Assembly: GCF_004302915.1 (NCBI RefSeq)
Contig: NZ_QQBI01000015.1
Coordinates: 1-64,000, forward strand
Length of the DNA stretch: 64,000 nt
Direction of reading: 5' to 3'
Source of the DNA: Komagataeibacter xylinus
GTDB lineage: Bacteria; Pseudomonadota; Alphaproteobacteria; Acetobacterales; Acetobacteraceae
Positions 16,352 to 26,707 of the stretch are shown here, in pieces. Positions within the stretch are counted from its first letter, which is position 1, and every line of letters starts with the position of its first letter. The notes under the pieces are model-generated. The model did no database searches, was not told the DNA's origin, and was given only the letters and a program-made list of their open reading frames with translations. Position numbers and translations under genes: made by a program.

Positions 16352-16470
16352 ACCTTCTCCCGGTCTTCAAGGAATTGCGTGTTCGACAATAAGGTGCAGC
16401 ATACAGGACAGGAGCGAAAGTCCTGAACATTTGTCTTTCGTTTCATGGCAGGAGGGGATAGGCCACCGAT

Positions 16471-17547
16471 ATGGTCGAACGTATCATGATGGGGTTGATG
16501 CTGGGGGGGATCGCATTCGGCTGCGTTCTCATCCTCTATCCGTTCCTTACCGCCCTGCTCTGGGCCGCGATCCTGACCTTTTCCACCTGGCCGGTGTTCA
16601 TGCGGCTGCGCGCGCGCATGTCGCTGCTGCCCGCGGCCCTGGTCATGACGCTGCTGTGCGCACTGGTACTGGTGGTGCCGCTGGCCATCGTGGTGTCGAG
16701 CAGCATTGCCGATGTGCCCGCAACCTTGCAGTACATGGTCAACGCCGTTGGCGCGCTGCACCTGCCGCCACTGCCCGCGCGTATTGCCCATATTCCGCAT
16801 TTCGGCCCCGAAATTGTTGAAAAATGGCAGAAATGGTCGGTCGATGTCGGCAGCATAGACCAGGTCGTGCGCCCCTATGCCGGGCGCATCGGGCAGTCGG
16901 TGCTCAGCGCCATGATGCAGCTTGCCAGCGGGCTGGCGCACCTGGCCATGGCGCTGTTCATCTCCTTCTTCTTCTGGCTGGGCGGCGATGCGCTGGGCAA
17001 CACGTTCGTAGCCGTGGTCAGGCGCATCGCGGGCGTGTATGCCGACCGGATACTGGGCATCGTGGGCCGCACCATACGCGGCACGGTTTACGGCATTCTG
17101 GGCACGGCCATCATCCAGGGCATCCTGACCGGAATCGGGTTTGCCATCGCGGGCATTTCCAGCCCGGTGCTGCTTGGCGCGGTCACCGCCTTCGTGGCCG
17201 TGCTGCCCATTGGCGCACCGCTGATCTGGATCCCGGCTTCGGTGTTCCTGCTCATCACCCACCATCCCGGCTGGGGCATTTTCCTGCTGCTGTATGGCAC
17301 CATCATCGTATCGGGCGCCGATCACATCATCCGCCCCATGTTCATCGCCCGGGGCGCGCAGATGCCCTACCTGCTGACGGTGCTGGGCGTGCTGGGCGGC
17401 GTGCTGACCTTCGGGGGCCTGGGCATTTTCCTTGGCCCCGTGCTGATTGGCGTGGGCTATACGCTCACGGCAGAATTCGCAGCGGGCGACGTGCGCCGCC
17501 GCGACCCCGTTCCTGATGACATCCGCGAGCCGTTTATCGAACCATGA
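16471..17547 (+). CDS. AI-2E family transporter (PerM/DUF20)
   Basis: A 358-residue membrane protein with about eight helices in the AI-2E exporter layout: two N-terminal helices (LILYPFLTALLWAAILTFSTW), a long soluble loop (residues about 90-150), then helices including GLAHLAMALFISFFFWLGG, RIAGVYADRI, ALISSPVLLGAV-type and the C-terminal GGVLTFGGLGIFLGPV. Family members export small molecules, in one case autoinducer-2; others are Na+/H+ antiporters, so the substrate is open. Its stop overlaps the start of the next gene by 4 bases. Confidence 0.85.
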   Translation: MVERIMMGLMLGGIAFGCVLILYPFLTALLWAAILTFSTWPVFMRLRARMSLLPAALVMTLLCALVLVVPLAIVVSSSIADVPATLQYMVNAVGALHLPPLPARIAHIPHFGPEIVEKWQKWSVDVGSIDQVVRPYAGRIGQSVLSAMMQLASGLAHLAMALFISFFFWLGGDALGNTFVAVVRRIAGVYADRILGIVGRTIRGTVYGILGTAIIQGILTGIGFAIAGISSPVLLGAVTAFVAVLPIGAPLIWIPASVFLLITHHPGWGIFLLLYGTIIVSGADHIIRPMFIARGAQMPYLLTVLGVLGGVLTFGGLGIFLGPVLIGVGYTLTAEFAAGDVRRRDPVPDDIREPFIEP

Positions 17548-18257
17548 CCCTTGCCCGCCCCTATCTCCGCCTGCCTTCCGTCCAGCCGCGCCACGGCACG
17601 CCGCCCCGGCTGGACCTGACGCCCCCCACGCGCGAGGGGGATGGGGTCAAGATCATCAGCTGGAACCTGCTGCGCCGCATTGGCGCCACGGTGCGCGACG
17701 TGATCAACCTGATCCATGCCGAGCGCCCGGACCTTCTGCTCATGCAGGAGGCCACGGTGGAAATCGACACCCTGCCCACCCTGATTGGCGGCCACTACGC
17801 GCGCTCGCCCCTGCCCGGCCGCATTCACGGGCTGGCCTGCTGGAGCCCGTGGCCCTATCGCCGCCAGCCGCTGACCTGCACCCTGCCTGCTGGCACGCTC
17901 ATCCGCCGGGTGGCGCAGGTGATCGAGTGCCGGTCGCTGGTCGTGGCCAACGTGCATCTTTCACACGGGCAGCTGCTCAACCGCCGCCAGTTGCGCCGCG
18001 TGGTGCAGCTTTTGCCGCACCAGGCCGCCATATTGGGGGATTTCAACCAGGTCGGCCCCGCGCTGATCCGCCATTTTCAGGATGTGGGGCCACGCGCGCC
18101 CACCCACCGTATGGCCGACATGCTGCCCATACGCCTCGATCGCTGCCTGGTGCGCGGCCTGACCTGCACCGAGCGGCATGTGATCGAGAACTATGCCTCA
18201 GACCACCGGCCCATATCGGTCACGCTGCGCCCCTCGGGCAGCCGCGCCTACAGGTAG
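17544..18257 (+). CDS. Endonuclease/exonuclease/phosphatase family protein
   Basis: A 237-residue EEP-fold hydrolase. Core motifs: KIISWNLLRRI (metal/DNase I-like strand), LLLMQEATVE (catalytic Glu), VANVHLSHG, ILGDFNQVG (GDFN) and the final SDHRPISV (catalytic Asp-His). Such enzymes cleave phosphodiester or phosphate ester bonds in nucleic acids or lipid head groups. It is translationally coupled to the AI-2E gene (ATGA). Its last 10 bases overlap the 3' end of the convergent cardiolipin synthase gene, and small EEP proteins are often found beside phospholipase D family genes, which suggests a lipid-related role. Confidence 0.8.
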   Translation: MTLARPYLRLPSVQPRHGTPPRLDLTPPTREGDGVKIISWNLLRRIGATVRDVINLIHAERPDLLLMQEATVEIDTLPTLIGGHYARSPLPGRIHGLACWSPWPYRRQPLTCTLPAGTLIRRVAQVIECRSLVVANVHLSHGQLLNRRQLRRVVQLLPHQAAILGDFNQVGPALIRHFQDVGPRAPTHRMADMLPIRLDRCLVRGLTCTERHVIENYASDHRPISVTLRPSGSRAYR

Positions 18258-19666
18258 GGCAGCATGAGGCGGGCTGCGGCATCGCGCAGCTTGCGCACGA
18301 AGGGGCGGCGGTCGAGATCATGGTGCGTGAGCCTGATGTGGCGGTGGCTGGCGATGAAATCATCAAGCGAGCCCGCAAGGTCTGCATCATAGGTTTCGAG
18401 GTTGATCTCGAAGTTCAGGCGCAGGCTGCGCACGTCAAGGTTGGAACTGCCCACGAACGACCAGTGCCGGTCCACCACCATGAGCTTGGAATGATTGAAG
18501 GGCGGCCGCGCCATCCAGATCCGGCACCCCGAATCTAGAAAGCGCGGCAGGTTGGCCGCCCGCGCCCAGTCCAGCAGGGTGTGGTTGCTGTGCGCGGGCA
18601 CCACGATATCCACCTCGATGCCCCGCAGCGAAGCCAGTTCCAGTTCGGTCAGGAACCGGTCATCTGGCAGGAAATACGGCGTCATGAGCCTGATGCTGTG
18701 CCGCGCCATGGTGAAGGCCTGGAGCATGGTGTACTCGATCTTCTCCAGGTCCATGTCCGGCCCGGCGGTCACGATGCGGCCGGGTGTTTCGCCACAGCTT
18801 GCCTGGGGGGGGAAGAAGATGTCCGCCGTCAGTTCCTCGCCCATGGTAAAGGCCCAGTCCCGTGCAAAGGCCTCGCTCAGCTGGTGCACCACCGGGCCTT
18901 TAAGCTGGAAATGCGTGTCCGATACCAGATGCGCGGGATGGGAGGCGGCGATGTTTTCCTCGCCGATGTTCAGCCCGCCCATGAAGCCGGTCAGCCCGTC
19001 GGTCACCAAAATCTTCTTGTGGTCGCGCATGTTGATGAACGGCATGCGCCACGGCAGCATGGAATGCATGAACTGCCCCACCGGCACGCCAGCATGGCGC
19101 AGGATGCGGGCCACCCCACAATTGAAATAACCCGACCCCACGCCATCGACCAGCACGCGCACTTCCACCCCCCGCCCGTGCGCCCGGGCCAGCGCATCAC
19201 AGAACTGGCGGCCAATGCTGTCGGCGCGGAAGATATAGGAGCACAGCAGCACGCTGCGCTCGGCCGCGTTGATGGCGGCCAGCATGCGCGGGTAGACCGT
19301 ATCGCCATCATGCATCGGCTCGATGGCGTTGCCGCCCAGCAGCGGGCGGCCGGTCAGCTTGCCCACCATGGAGCCCAGCGGGGCGAAGGTGCCCTTCTCA
19401 TCGCACCGCCACTGCGAGGACATGGTGCGGCTGCGCCACGGATGCTGCCCCGCCATGCGCCGCGCGCGCCGGTGCACGCGGTTGATGCCAAACATGAGAT
19501 AGAGGATGCCGCCCGTAAGCGGCATGAGCACGGTCACGCCAATCCAGCCAATCGAGGCCCCGACATCGCGCTTGGTCAGGAGCACATGGATCACGACCGG
19601 CACGAGAAAGCACAGCCGCAGCACAAGCAGGGTCAGGTCCCATATGGTCAGGGTATCAAAGATCAT
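18248..19666 (-). CDS. cls: Cardiolipin synthase
   Basis: A 472-residue ClsA-type phospholipase D superfamily enzyme. Two N-terminal membrane helices (LVLRLCFLVPVVIHVLL; IGWIGVTVLMPLTGGILYLMF) are followed by two HKD motifs: H216-K218-D223 (DHKKILVTDG with GGLNIGEEN) and H392-K394-D399 (HSKLMVVDRHWSFVGSSNLD). It joins two phosphatidylglycerols to cardiolipin at the inner membrane. The gene is convergent with the EEP hydrolase, and the coding ends overlap by 10 bases. Confidence 0.9.
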   Translation of the reverse strand: MIFDTLTIWDLTLLVLRLCFLVPVVIHVLLTKRDVGASIGWIGVTVLMPLTGGILYLMFGINRVHRRARRMAGQHPWRSRTMSSQWRCDEKGTFAPLGSMVGKLTGRPLLGGNAIEPMHDGDTVYPRMLAAINAAERSVLLCSYIFRADSIGRQFCDALARAHGRGVEVRVLVDGVGSGYFNCGVARILRHAGVPVGQFMHSMLPWRMPFINMRDHKKILVTDGLTGFMGGLNIGEENIAASHPAHLVSDTHFQLKGPVVHQLSEAFARDWAFTMGEELTADIFFPPQASCGETPGRIVTAGPDMDLEKIEYTMLQAFTMARHSIRLMTPYFLPDDRFLTELELASLRGIEVDIVVPAHSNHTLLDWARAANLPRFLDSGCRIWMARPPFNHSKLMVVDRHWSFVGSSNLDVRSLRLNFEINLETYDADLAGSLDDFIASHRHIRLTHHDLDRRPFVRKLRDAAARLMLPYL

Positions 19667-19803
19667 GTCACCTCATCCTGCTCCAGCCCGGTCATGCGCC
19701 TACATGCTCTTATCCTACCCGCCGGGCTTTACACAGCCACGACCCGGTGGAATGACCCTGTTTTCAAATAACCTTTTGATAAATAAAAAAAGTTTCCATC
19801 TGT

Positions 19804-19823
19804 TGCCTTTTGTCAAAAAGGTG
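19804..19823 (-). repeat. Degenerate palindromic element (minus orientation)
   Basis: Read on the minus strand, GCACCTTTTTGACAAAAGGC followed by AACAGATGGAAACTTTTTTT resembles copy E at 59666 (GCCGCCTTTTTGACAGAAGGC then GGCGCCCGGAAAC). It lies between the divergent cls and yraN genes and is the only copy found in this orientation. Confidence 0.45.
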
Positions 19824-19892
19824 CAGCACTTCAGGGCCCATGACCCCATGCCTGCTGGACGGACGCTTGAGAAAACCTGTAAAAAACGGGGC

Positions 19893-20282
19893 ATGACAGC
19901 ACGCCCGCCTGCCCTTCATCGCCAACGCCGTGGCAGGCGCGCCTTTGCCGATGGCCTGGCGGCGGAACAGGCTGCCATGGCCGATCTGCGGGCAAAGGGC
20001 TGGCAGGTGCTGCTGCACCGCGCCCGCACGCAGTGGGGGGAAATCGACATCGTGGCCCTGCGCGCGGGCTGCCTGGCCTTTATCGAGGTCAAGGCACGCC
20101 CTTCCGTGCTGGCGGCAGGCGAATCGATCCGGCCTGCGCAGGTCACGCGCATCATGAATGCAGCCCAGGCACTCTGCGCCGCCAATCCGCACTGGACCTA
20201 TGACAGCATGCGCCTTGATGTCTGCGCGGTGCTGCCGGGCAATGTCATTGAGTGGATACCGGACGCCTTCAGGCAGTACTGA
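19893..20282 (+). CDS. yraN: UPF0102 / YraN family protein
   Basis: A 129-residue protein with the YraN nuclease-like fold signatures WGEIDIVALRAG, FIEVKARPSV and a C-terminal MRLDVCAVL. The GEIDIV and EVK residues match the Asp/Glu/Lys metal site of Holliday-junction-resolvase-like nucleases, though the family's function is not settled. The start at ATG 19893 fits the usual length; an ATG 45 bases upstream is an alternative. It is followed by a palindromic element acting as a likely terminator. Confidence 0.85.
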   Translation: MTARPPALHRQRRGRRAFADGLAAEQAAMADLRAKGWQVLLHRARTQWGEIDIVALRAGCLAFIEVKARPSVLAAGESIRPAQVTRIMNAAQALCAANPHWTYDSMRLDVCAVLPGNVIEWIPDAFRQY

Positions 20283-20310
20283 GCCCGGCTGGTTCCGCCA
20301 GAATGCAAAC

Positions 20311-20334
20311 GCCGCCTTCTTGAAAAAAGGCGGC
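20311..20334 (+). repeat. Palindromic intergenic element, copy B
   Basis: GCCGCCTT and AAGGCGGC bracket a short AT-rich centre and are followed by ATCCAAAAGCTTTTATTATTTTTT, the same tail as in the other copies. It lies between the convergent yraN and the exported-protein gene at 20384. Confidence 0.75.
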
Positions 20335-20383
20335 ATCCAAAAGCTTTTATTATTTTTTTAAAAGGCTGTTTTCAAACAGACTT

Positions 20384-20722
20384 TCAGGTGCGATGGCGGA
20401 TCGGTGCCGGATGGATATGGTGGGTTACGCTGCCATGCGGGTGATAGACGATGGTATGCACCATCGTGTGCTGCGTATGGGCGGGGGTGCCGTGATGCGC
20501 CGCCAGCACCACCGGGGCGGCATGGCCCCTGCCCGCTGCATGGCGGTAGGTCGCGTGGCGCACGGGCGGTGGCGGCGGGGCGATCAGCGCGCCAAGCGTG
20601 AGCCGGTCGGCCTCGCTCTCGGTTACCGCATGGGTGCGGGCATGGGCGGGGGTGGCGATGCTTCCAATCAGACCTGCGCCAAGCAGCAGCATTGTAGCAG
20701 AACGCAAGTCAGTATAGCGCAT
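20384..20722 (-). CDS. Small exported His-rich protein
   Basis: A 112-residue protein starting MRYTDLRSATMLLLG with a signal peptide (cleavage near AHA-R). AGGGGG sits just upstream of the ATG at 20722, ruling out the longer frame to 20800. The mature part has PPPPPV and then a His/Ala/Pro-rich tail with about a dozen histidines (HGSVTHHIHPAPIRHRT), which could bind metal ions in the periplasm. No family recognised. Confidence 0.5.
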   Translation of the reverse strand: MRYTDLRSATMLLLGAGLIGSIATPAHARTHAVTESEADRLTLGALIAPPPPPVRHATYRHAAGRGHAAPVVLAAHHGTPAHTQHTMVHTIVYHPHGSVTHHIHPAPIRHRT

Positions 20723-20807
20723 CAGGCCCCCTTGTTTTTTCAAATGCCAAGGAAAGCTAGGCGAAAGCGGTGGCATGATGCAAGTGATGTTATGCCCCAA
20801 ATACGAA

Positions 20808-20835
20808 ACGGGCAGGACATTTCTGCCCCGCCCGT
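20808..20835 (-). terminator. Hairpin after the grxD gene
   Basis: On the minus strand ACGGGCGGGGCAG pairs with CTGCCCGT with one bulge and is followed by TTTCG, 29 bases after the grxD stop. The T run is short. Confidence 0.35.
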
Positions 20836-20863
20836 CCTTTTTACTGCCCTCGGGCCGCCCTGA

Positions 20864-21199
20864 TCAGGCAGCAGCGGTGGCGATGCCCTTCTCGGTCAGG
20901 AGCTTTTCGAGCTCGCCGGTCTGGTACATCTCGGTCACGATATCGCAGCCGCCAATGAACTCGCCCTTGACGTAAAGCTGCGGCACGGTGGGCCAGTTCG
21001 AGAAGTCCTTGATGCCCTGGCGCAGCTCGGCGTCGGCCAGCACGTTCTCGGTCTTGAAGGGCACGCCAAGGTGCTTGAGCACCTGCACCACGCGCGCGGA
21101 GAAGCCGCATTGCGGGAAGTTGGCATCACCCTTCATGTACAGCATGACGGGGTTGGCGTCGATCTGCGCCTGGATGCGCTGTGCGATTGTTTCGGCCAT
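20864..21199 (-). CDS. grxD: Monothiol glutaredoxin (Grx4/GrxD type)
   Basis: A 111-residue CGFS glutaredoxin: QCGFSARVVQ carries the single active cysteine, WPTVPQLYVKGEFIGG holds the cis-proline and glutathione-binding residues. Such proteins bind and transfer [2Fe-2S] clusters rather than reduce disulfides. It lies 44 bases downstream of bolA; Grx4 and BolA form a known cluster-binding heterocomplex, so the pairing supports both calls. Confidence 0.93.
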   Translation of the reverse strand: MAETIAQRIQAQIDANPVMLYMKGDANFPQCGFSARVVQVLKHLGVPFKTENVLADAELRQGIKDFSNWPTVPQLYVKGEFIGGCDIVTEMYQTGELEKLLTEKGIATAAA

Positions 21200-21243
21200 A
21201 ATCTTGTTTTCCTGCTTTGGGGGTAAGGATACCGCTTTTTTGG

Positions 21244-21477
21244 TCAGTCGGGCGTCTGGGTCTGGAGCGCCAGCGCATGCAGCTTGCCGCCCATGTGCCC
21301 CTGCAACGCGTTATAGACCATCTGGTGCTGCCGCACGCGGGGCAGGCCGCGAAAGGCCTCGCTCACCACGCGGCAGGCATAGTGGTCGCCATCGCCCGCC
21401 AGATCATCGATCGTGATCTTTGCATCAGGCAGGGCCTCGCGGATGTAGGTCTCGATTTCCTGTGCCGTCATTGCCAT
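21244..21477 (-). CDS. BolA family protein
   Basis: A 77-residue BolA/IbaG-type protein (YIREALPDAKITIDDLAGDGDHYACRVVSEAF, then RVRQHQMVYNALQGHMGGKLHALAL). The conserved C-terminal His in HALAL and the variable-loop residues are those used to bind a [2Fe-2S] cluster with a CGFS glutaredoxin. CAGGAG precedes the start. It sits between purL and grxD in a minus-strand run, 19 bases after purL. Confidence 0.9.
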   Translation of the reverse strand: MAMTAQEIETYIREALPDAKITIDDLAGDGDHYACRVVSEAFRGLPRVRQHQMVYNALQGHMGGKLHALALQTQTPD

Positions 21478-21496
21478 GTGGCTTAAAACTCCTGCC

Positions 21497-23703
<2,207 letters not shown>

Positions 23704-23707
<4 letters not shown>

Positions 23708-24408
23708 CCGACCAGAGCCTCCACAAGTCCCGTAAACAGGGGTTTGCCATCCTCGCCGCCCATCAGCGGATCAACCAGATCCTCCGGGTGGGGCATCATG
23801 CCGCAGATGCGCAGGTTCTCGCTGAACACACCGGCAATGGCGTTCATCGAGCCATTGGGGTTGAGCTGCGGGTCGCCTGCATCCAGCCGCCCGTTTTCCG
23901 CAACGTAGCGGAAGGCCACGCGGCCGGTATCTTCGAGCATGCGGATGGTCTCGGCCTCGGCAATGTAATTGCCATCGCCATGCGCCATGGGGGTGCGGTA
24001 CACATCACCCTTTGCCCAGTGGCGGGTGAACGGCGTGTCATTGCGCTCCACGCGCAGCCAGCAATCCTGCGACAGGAAGCGCAGCGCCGCGTTGCGCAGG
24101 AGTGCGCCGGGCAAAAGCTGCGCCTCGGTCAGGATCTGGAAACCGTTGCACACGCCCAGGATATGGCCGCCCTTGAGCGCGAATTCGCGGATGGCCGCCA
24201 TGATCGGCGCGTGTGCCGCCATGGCGCCGCAACGCAGGTAATCGCCATAGCTGAAACCGCCGGGCAGCACCACAAGGTCCAGCCCCTCGGGCAGGGCCGT
24301 ATCACGGTGCCACACCATGGCCGGGGCCTGCCCGGTCACGCCGCGCAGCGCGATGGCCATGTCACGCTCCCGGTTCGTGCCGGGAAAAACTACAATTGCC
24401 GCCTTCAT
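23704..24408 (-). CDS. purQ: Phosphoribosylformylglycinamidine synthase subunit PurQ
   Basis: A 234-residue class I glutaminase. The nucleophile cysteine is in [13 protein letters not shown], the N-terminal strand is [14 protein letters not shown], and the catalytic His/Glu lie near the C-terminal [12 protein letters not shown]. It supplies ammonia to PurL. Four-base overlaps at both ends tie it to purL downstream and the Rap1a-like gene upstream. Confidence 0.96.
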
Positions 24409-24788
24409 TTGCCGCCGCCGCAGGGATAGGATTCATGCAGCGCCGTGAACACAACCTCACCCGCCGGGCGGTTCAGTCCATCGCGGTGGGCCTTCATCCA
24501 GTTCACGACCTTGCCGCGCATGTCCGCCGTAGGGGTTGCGGGCGTTATGCAGAAAGCCGCGGCGTCCTTGTCGTCCTTCTGCGCATTGCGCTCGAACAGG
24601 TGGTCGAGCGCACCCGCATCGGCCACGCCGGAGATGTAGGAATCACAGATTCCGGTGCCGGCGGGCTTGGTGCACAGCGATCCAAGCTGCTCGCCAGACA
24701 GGCGCGAGACACGCTGGGCAGAGGCCTGCGCCACTGGCAGCGCCGCCGCCATGACACAGCCAAGGGCAAGAAGGCGGGCGATCTTCAT
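24405..24788 (-). CDS. Exported Rap1a/Tai-like protein inside the purine operon
   Basis: A 127-residue protein with a signal peptide ([22 protein letters not shown]). The mature part matches the Rap1a/Tai layout: [14 protein letters not shown], a second cysteine in [10 protein letters not shown], an amphipathic helix [15 protein letters not shown] and a closing ESYPC. Rap1a proteins were first described as immunity proteins to type VI amidase effectors, but many family members have no T6SS context, and no effector gene is seen here. Its start overlaps the purS stop and its stop overlaps the purQ start, each by 4 bases, so an exported protein is translationally coupled to cytoplasmic purine enzymes. 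A real function in this operon is unknown. Confidence 0.7.
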   Translation of the reverse strand: MKIARLLALGCVMAAALPVAQASAQRVSRLSGEQLGSLCTKPAGTGICDSYISGVADAGALDHLFERNAQKDDKDAAAFCITPATPTADMRGKVVNWMKAHRDGLNRPAGEVVFTALHESYPCGGGK

Positions 24789-25027
24789 CCAACGACCTCC
24801 GTTGTGAAATCCTCGATCACGAGATTGGCCAGCAGGGCGCGCGCCATGGCATCGGCCTGCGCGCGGGCGCGCTCGCGGTCGGTCTCGTCAATCTCGAGCT
24901 CGATCACGCGGCCAATGCGCACCTCGCCCACATTGCCAAAATCGAGCACATGCAGCGCATGTTCCACGGCCTTGCCCTGCGGGTCGAGCACGCCTTCCTT
25001 CAGCATGACGGTCACGCGCACCTTCAT
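24785..25027 (-). CDS. purS: Phosphoribosylformylglycinamidine synthase subunit PurS
   Basis: An 80-residue protein of the small PurS family ([36 protein letters not shown]). PurS bridges PurL and PurQ and helps channel ammonia. It overlaps purC by 4 bases upstream and the Rap1a-like gene by 4 bases downstream. Confidence 0.95.
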   Translation of the reverse strand: MKVRVTVMLKEGVLDPQGKAVEHALHVLDFGNVGEVRIGRVIELEIDETDRERARAQADAMARALLANLVIEDFTTEVVG

Positions 25028-25788
25028 TGCATTACCTCCGGTCCCTTCATGTCGGAATTCGTGGCCTCGGGCAGGATGCCCAGGCGCATCGCAACTTCCT
25101 GATAAGCTTCTTCAACCTTGCCCATGTCCTTGCGGAAACGGTCCTTGTCCAGCTTCTCGCTGGTCTTGGCATCCCACAGGCGGCAGTTATCGGGCGAGAT
25201 TTCATCCGCCAGGACGATGCGCATGTTGTCGCCCTCGAACAGGCGGCCGAATTCCAGCTTGAAATCGACAAGGATGATGCCGATGCCCATGAACAGGCCG
25301 CACAGGAAGTCGTTGATGCGCATGCTCAGCGCCACGATGTCTTCCATGTCGTGCGGGCAGGCCCAGCCGAATGCGGTGATGTGCTCCTCGCTCACCATCG
25401 GGTCGTTCAGGGCGTCGTTCTTGTAATAGAACTCGATGATGGGGCGCGGCAGGCGCGTGCCTTCCTGGATGCCCAGCCGCTTGGACAGCGAGCCCGCCGC
25501 CACGTTGCGCACCACGACCTCGAGCGGAATGATCTCGACTTCGCGGATCAGCTGCTCGCGCATGTTGAGGCGGCGGATGAAATGGGTGGGAATCCCGATA
25601 TCGTGCAGGCGCAGCATGAGGTGTTCGCTGATACGGTTGTTCAGCACCCCCTTGCCGGTGATGATGCCTTTTTTCGCGCCGTTGCCGGCGCTGGCGTCAT
25701 CCTTGAAATACTGCACGAGCGTGCCCGGCTCGGGCCCCTCGAAAAGGATCTTGGCTTTTCCTTCGTAAAGCTGGCGGCGGCGGCCCAT
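25024..25788 (-). CDS. purC: SAICAR synthetase
   Basis: A 254-residue enzyme joining CAIR and aspartate. Characteristic stretches: [31 protein letters not shown] at the N-terminus, [22 protein letters not shown] and the signature [14 protein letters not shown]. It is the first gene of the purC-purS-rap1a-like-purQ-purL-bolA-grxD run; a leader with a GC-rich hairpin precedes it. Confidence 0.96.
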   Translation of the reverse strand: MGRRRQLYEGKAKILFEGPEPGTLVQYFKDDASAGNGAKKGIITGKGVLNNRISEHLMLRLHDIGIPTHFIRRLNMREQLIREVEIIPLEVVVRNVAAGSLSKRLGIQEGTRLPRPIIEFYYKNDALNDPMVSEEHITAFGWACPHDMEDIVALSMRINDFLCGLFMGIGIILVDFKLEFGRLFEGDNMRIVLADEISPDNCRLWDAKTSEKLDKDRFRKDMGKVEEAYQEVAMRLGILPEATNSDMKGPEVMQ

Positions 25789-25811
25789 ACTCGTCCTTCA
25801 CATAACGCTGT

Positions 25812-25839
25812 GGGGACGGGCCGGGAGCGGCCCCTCCCC
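25812..25839 (-). other. GC-rich hairpin in the purC leader
   Basis: GGGGACGGGCC pairs with GGCCCCTCCCC (one mismatch) around a 6-base loop, 24-51 bases upstream of the purC start. There is no T run in the minus direction, so it is not a normal terminator. It may end the transcript of the NRDE gene or affect purC expression. Confidence 0.35.
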
Positions 25840-25924
25840 TGATCTGCAGGATCTGTTTGCGGCATGATCCCCAATGGTCCGCATGCCATAGCAGCGTTCC
25901 GGGCGGGAAGATACCATATTTACC

Positions 25925-26665
25925 TCAAGCCCGTGGCTGTGGCGCCTCGAGGTCGATGGGCTGGTAGCCCACGCGGTCGGGCGCGCCCGCGGCAAAGAAC
26001 CACGACCGGCGGCCATCGCCTGCCACCCCGATGGCCGATGAACTGCACGTGCCAAAGCCCGAGCGCGGCGGGATGTTGAGTTCACTGCCCGCAGGCAGCG
26101 AGCGGTCGGCCAGCAGCGTGGTCCAGGCCGACCATTCCGGCGGCACGGGCCGGGTTGCCGCCCGGAAGCGTGGCAGGTGGCGGGCGATGCGCGGCATGCC
26201 CATGTCATCGGGGTCGGTGGTGGCGACCATGTGCACGCCGGGGGCGAGCTGCTCCACCTGCGGCTGGCCGTAGCCGGGGCCGCGGATGAAAAACGCATCC
26301 GCCCGGTCCGCCACGATCATGTTGAACGAGCGCCATGCGCCTGCATCGATGGTGGCGATGTGTTCCACCGCCGCGCGTGCCGTATCAAACTTTCCCGCCA
26401 GCAGCGGCAGCGCGCCGCGCGAGTTCTTGCCCGGCATGGGGCCAAGGCTGCCCACGCGGTTCATGATGCCCGCGACCACGCCCGCATCATTGAGCGTGAG
26501 CCACGAGCCACCGGCCACCTGGTCCTGCCCGCCAATGACGTTGGGCTGCCCGGCCCAGTGCCGCCCCGGCGGCAGCCAGGGCCGGTCGAGGCGTTCGTCA
26601 CGGTTGGCCGCCATGAGCAGCGGCCAGCCCTGATCCGGATCGTGGGAAATGACGACTGTGCACAC
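25925..26665 (-). CDS. NRDE (TANGO2) family protein
   Basis: A 246-residue protein starting MCTVVISHDPDQGWPLLMAANRDERLDRPW, with Cys2 and the family NRDE motif. It continues with DQVAGGSWLTLNDAGVVAGIMNR, and the N-terminal cysteine arrangement suggests an N-terminal-nucleophile-hydrolase-like fold. TANGO2 homologues have been linked to heme or lipid handling; no specific role can be given. It lies between purB and purC on the same strand. Confidence 0.88.
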   Translation of the reverse strand: MCTVVISHDPDQGWPLLMAANRDERLDRPWLPPGRHWAGQPNVIGGQDQVAGGSWLTLNDAGVVAGIMNRVGSLGPMPGKNSRGALPLLAGKFDTARAAVEHIATIDAGAWRSFNMIVADRADAFFIRGPGYGQPQVEQLAPGVHMVATTDPDDMGMPRIARHLPRFRAATRPVPPEWSAWTTLLADRSLPAGSELNIPPRSGFGTCSSSAIGVAGDGRRSWFFAAGAPDRVGYQPIDLEAPQPRA

Positions 26666-26707
26666 GCCTCGATATCCTGCTGCTGTTTTCCGTCAGGGCA
26701 CGGGGCT

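Noticed and set aside
24405-24788. Type VI secretion immunity gene
   Set aside because: The family resemblance is real, but there is no effector, VgrG or T6SS gene nearby and the gene is coupled to purine genes.
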